Virus record (IMG/VR): IMGVR_UViG_3300022744_000022
Coordinates: 1 to 64,000 of that record
Source: a virus
Length of the DNA: 64,000 nucleotides
Strand: one strand, 5' to 3'
The notes beneath the pieces were generated by a model. That model ran no database searches, was not told where the DNA came from, and saw only the letters and a list, made by a program, of their open reading frames with translations. Every line of letters begins with the position of its first letter. Positions within the stretch are counted from its first letter, which is position 1. Positions 62,001 through 64,000 of this stretch are shown here, piece after piece. Position numbers and translations under genes: made by a program.

Positions 62001-62543
62001 ATGTGCCCGGGATCGTACCGTGTAGTGGTGAGTCGAGATCTCTTACGACAGACGGATGAACCGTGGTCTGGTTTGGAGCTTCGCGACACGCTGCTGATCT
62101 TGACTTCGAGCAGAGTGCTGTATGGCTTTTTGTTTCGGGTGCCTCTCCGCGAGGACACTGTTGCCGATCAAATCGCAAAGACGGGCAGCGGTGCTTTGGC
62201 GATCGATGCTTGTCGCGTGCTGGGGTCGGGACGCTGGCCGCCAAACCTTTTGCTGGTGCATCACACAACTTGTGGGTCTCAACCTGAGCAATGCCACCCG
62301 ACTTGTCCGGTTCGTAAGCTTGACGCTCAAAGCGGCGTCATAACGAGCGGAAAGGTCGCACCCCACCATCGCCGTAATAACACTATGAACCCAGCAGACG
62401 GCGGGTATCACGGCCACTTTGGGGACTCGCAACTCATCGGGTATGGTGACTCCGGGGGTGCGTCACGGTTTTACCCTCAGTTTAGATCTTTGGTTGAGTG
62501 TGTGACCTGGTTGCAAACTTTGGTGGCTACGCCGCGCGTCTAG
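62001..62543 (+). CDS. DNA-methyltransferase-like protein lacking visible catalytic motifs (180 aa)
   Basis: The sequence matches the part of phage-type DNA methylases between the catalytic and C-terminal motifs: RDTLLILTSSRVLYGFLFR, GALAIDACRVLG, GRWPPNLLLVHH, then GYGDSGGASRFYPQF. I see no DPPY/NPPY catalytic motif and no AdoMet-binding FxGxG. It is therefore a stand-alone fragment, a degenerate methylase or a protein using the fold for something else. Start: ATG 62001 has AGGGG almost adjacent. Upstream sequence begins like the D-arm of a tRNA, but no tRNA folds there. If the gene is truncated rather than normal for its family, it may be a pseudogene. Confidence 0.6.
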   Translation: MCPGSYRVVVSRDLLRQTDEPWSGLELRDTLLILTSSRVLYGFLFRVPLREDTVADQIAKTGSGALAIDACRVLGSGRWPPNLLLVHHTTCGSQPEQCHPTCPVRKLDAQSGVITSGKVAPHHRRNNTMNPADGGYHGHFGDSQLIGYGDSGGASRFYPQFRSLVECVTWLQTLVATPRV

Positions 62544-62585
62544 GCTTCACTTTCTCCTAATCAAATGTGGTTAGGGAGGTGTCGC

Positions 62586-62975
62586 ATGGACGGTATTGCG
62601 GAATTCATCAACACTAACGTACTCCCCCACTGGCCGTTCGTGGCTGCGATGGTGATCTTCATGATCATCGGCGAGGTCACGACGAAGAACATCTTCACGC
62701 GAGATGCGCACAAGACCAACAAGCCCGTGTGGCTGTTCTGGTGGGGCCGTAAGACTCTGGCGCTCCACCCAATCATCGCGGGTATGGTTCTCGGGCTCAT
62801 GTGGCGGAACCCCGAGGCAGGGGTGGATACGCTCGTGGAGTCCATGGCGTACTTTGCGATGGCGGGCGGCTTTTCAGTTTGGGCCTATGAATTTCTGAAA
62901 GGCATGGCCAAGAAGGAAGGGATCGACATCGATCTTCCTGGCGTTGACGACTCAACACCCCCTCCGGCGAACTGA
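62586..62975 (+). CDS. Holin candidate, small three-segment membrane protein (129 aa)
   Basis: The frame is open from 62565, but ATG 62586 follows GGGAGG (about 62574-62579) by 6 nt and is used. The product is hydrophobic in three places: WPFVAAMVIFMIIGEV, LALHPIIAGMVLGLMW and MAYFAMAGGFSVWAYEFL, then a charged, Pro-rich tail (DLPGVDDSTPPPAN). The size and layout fit a class I holin, which makes holes that start lysis. It leads a run of small envelope proteins to the window end. No endolysin gene is visible in the window, so the lysis call is probable, not certain. Confidence 0.6.
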   Translation: MDGIAEFINTNVLPHWPFVAAMVIFMIIGEVTTKNIFTRDAHKTNKPVWLFWWGRKTLALHPIIAGMVLGLMWRNPEAGVDTLVESMAYFAMAGGFSVWAYEFLKGMAKKEGIDIDLPGVDDSTPPPAN

Positions 62976-62976
62976 G

Positions 62977-63552
62977 ATGCCCCAAGCGACCCCTCCCCCG
63001 CCAATGCCTCCGGAACCCACGGCTCCCCCCGAGCCTGGGTTCTGGCAGGTTGTGGGTGCCAAGCTAGCGGCATTTGCCAAGTGGGCAGCTCGGGTGCTTG
63101 TGGCCCCGGGGGTCGCGTTGCTCCTGATCGTGGGGGCCGTGATGCTGGTGGCCCTAGGGCTCAAGAACGTTCAGATCGGCGGCCTGCTCGGGATGCTCTT
63201 TGGTAAGAAAAAGCCCGAGCACACGGCGATCGACACCGCCAACTCGGTGCCTAAGGACCGAGTAGACGACAAGGGCAAGATCATTCCCATCGGTGAGCCC
63301 GACTCGAAGGGGATGACGCAAGCGGTCGTGGTGCCGATCCAGAACCCAGGTATTCTCTCCAATCCTGATCACGTTGTGTTCACGCCGCCGGGCGAGACCA
63401 AGCCGATTGAGATTCAGCTACCTGACGGCGTGAAGGCCAAGGATGTTGAGAAGGTGATCGTCGTGAAGCCCACGAAATTCGTTGTGACGGTGAAGGACAA
63501 GTCTGGGATCACCGGCAAGCATGTCGATGACCTCTTGAAGAAGTACGGCTGA
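62977..63552 (+). CDS. Membrane-anchored protein after the holin candidate (191 aa)
   Basis: The start is ATG 62977, one base after the preceding stop; the upstream in-frame ATG at 62944 is inside the previous gene. A Pro-rich N-terminus (TPPPPMPPEPTAPPEPG) leads into one long membrane segment (about residues 40-65: VLVAPGVALLLIVGAVMLVALGL). The rest, about 120 residues, is soluble and strand-rich (VVVPIQNPG; DHVVFTPPGE; VEKVIVVKPTKFVVTVKDKSG). It looks like an envelope-linked protein with a single anchor, in a lysis-type cassette; a spanin component is possible but no supporting motif was seen. Confidence 0.6.
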   Translation: MPQATPPPPMPPEPTAPPEPGFWQVVGAKLAAFAKWAARVLVAPGVALLLIVGAVMLVALGLKNVQIGGLLGMLFGKKKPEHTAIDTANSVPKDRVDDKGKIIPIGEPDSKGMTQAVVVPIQNPGILSNPDHVVFTPPGETKPIEIQLPDGVKAKDVEKVIVVKPTKFVVTVKDKSGITGKHVDDLLKKYG

Positions 63553-63563
63553 TCGGGAGGCCC

Positions 63564-64000
63564 ATGATGCTGCACCTACTGCCTTGGTTGTTCCTGCTCC
63601 CGATGACGCCGATGCAGGCTGCGGGGCCAGATCAGGTCGTGGTGGTCGAGGAAGATCCGGCCCCCGCACAGCTCTGCCCTGAGGGCTTTATTTGCGTTCC
63701 GCCGGAGGACATGGCGGTGTTCGTTCAGCTCTTGCGGGACCAGAAGTGTCGGGCCGAGACAGAGCCTAAGATCATCGCTGACTCCGTGGTGATCATTGTG
63801 GACCGCCAGGGTCGGGTCTACGGATCAGGTACAGGACCCAAGCCCTACAAGCTGCACGTAGACTGGTGCAACTACCAGCTCGACGCCGAGTCCGAAATTC
63901 ATTTGGATGTGGCGCAACGAGTTGAGCCCACGTGGGGTTTTCGGCTGCGGGTCAAGGCCACCGCTGGTGTACTGGCGGTGGACGCCTTCACGGTCAACAA
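63564..64000 (+). CDS. Exported protein with signal peptide, 3' end cut by the window (145+ aa)
   Basis: ATG 63564 or 63567 follows GGGAGG by 3 or 6 nt; both give the same frame, which stays open to the last base. The N-terminus (MMLHLLPWLFLLPMTPMQAAG) is a signal peptide with cleavage likely after AQA/AAG-type residues. The mature part has three or more cysteines (QLCPEG, FICVPP, QKCRAE) and strands (KIIADSVVIIVDRQGRVYGSG). It is the last of a run of envelope proteins and may be secreted to the periplasm. The family is not recognised. Confidence 0.65.
   Translation, partial: MMLHLLPWLFLLPMTPMQAAGPDQVVVVEEDPAPAQLCPEGFICVPPEDMAVFVQLLRDQKCRAETEPKIIADSVVIIVDRQGRVYGSGTGPKPYKLHVDWCNYQLDAESEIHLDVAQRVEPTWGFRLRVKATAGVLAVDAFTVN

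Noticed and set aside
61982-62060. tRNA-like start (GTGTAGCTCAGGGGCA) before the methylase-like ORF
   Set aside because: It resembles a tRNA 5' end and D-loop, but the D stem has a mismatch, no anticodon stem pairs, and there is no proper T arm or acceptor 3' strand.

Overview
The window is a stretch of a large, double-stranded DNA, contractile-tailed (myovirus-type) phage genome, or a phage-derived element, about 57-60% GC by eye. Nearly all genes read on the + strand, packed end to end with 1-17 nt overlaps or a few bases between them. GTG and TTG starts are common. No integrase, tRNA, rRNA, IS element or CRISPR array was found. The host is not directly visible. One accessory gene (50909-53260, minus) encodes a lipoprotein with eight Cys-rich tandem repeats in a style common in secreted proteins of myxobacteria and their relatives, so a myxobacterial or 'deltaproteobacterial' host is a reasonable guess, not a demonstration.

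Layout. 1-2508: the 3' end of a UvrD-family helicase gene, then three unassigned small proteins. 2546-9040: tail tube, two probable tail-assembly proteins and a 1083-aa tape measure. 9048-32557: the baseplate. It holds a small baseplate protein, a lytic-transglycosylase baseplate protein sharing its fold, a gp27-like hub with a long coiled-coil tail, an OB-fold/beta spike, a small hydrophobic Gly-rich protein, a 2065-aa repeat protein, a gp25-like wedge protein, a gpJ/gp6-like wedge protein and a gpI-like protein. 32539-33201 is an antisense HNH endonuclease gene. 33255-50377: a zincin metallopeptidase and a series of adhesin or fibre-type proteins (1693, 409, 216, 856 and 1499 aa) plus small partners. 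The sheath, capsid and packaging genes are not in the window.

50435-54531 is an accessory block: an S-adenosylmethionine decarboxylase-family protein (speD), the antisense lipoprotein, an XRE-type regulator and a GIY-YIG endonuclease. It lies between virion genes; 54590-58936 is a large paralogue of the 42261-44831 product. 59182-61870 is a three-gene antisense operon with overlapping starts and stops: a tandem winged-helix protein, a J-domain protein and an unknown. It faces a small DNA-methylase-like ORF (62001-62543) across a short region with inverted and direct repeats. 62586 to the end holds small membrane or exported proteins that look like a lysis or envelope cassette (holin candidate, anchored protein, signal-peptide protein cut by the window end).

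The features most worth following up are: speD inside a tail operon with all three catalytic residues; the zincin inside the baseplate/fibre operon; a roughly 65-aa beta-type module scattered in about a dozen copies over four giant virion proteins, including one copy nested in another domain; a giant fibre protein ending in mid-domain; the host-like lipoprotein; and the winged-helix/J-domain cassette. All functional calls rest on motif reading and gene order. No database search was run.
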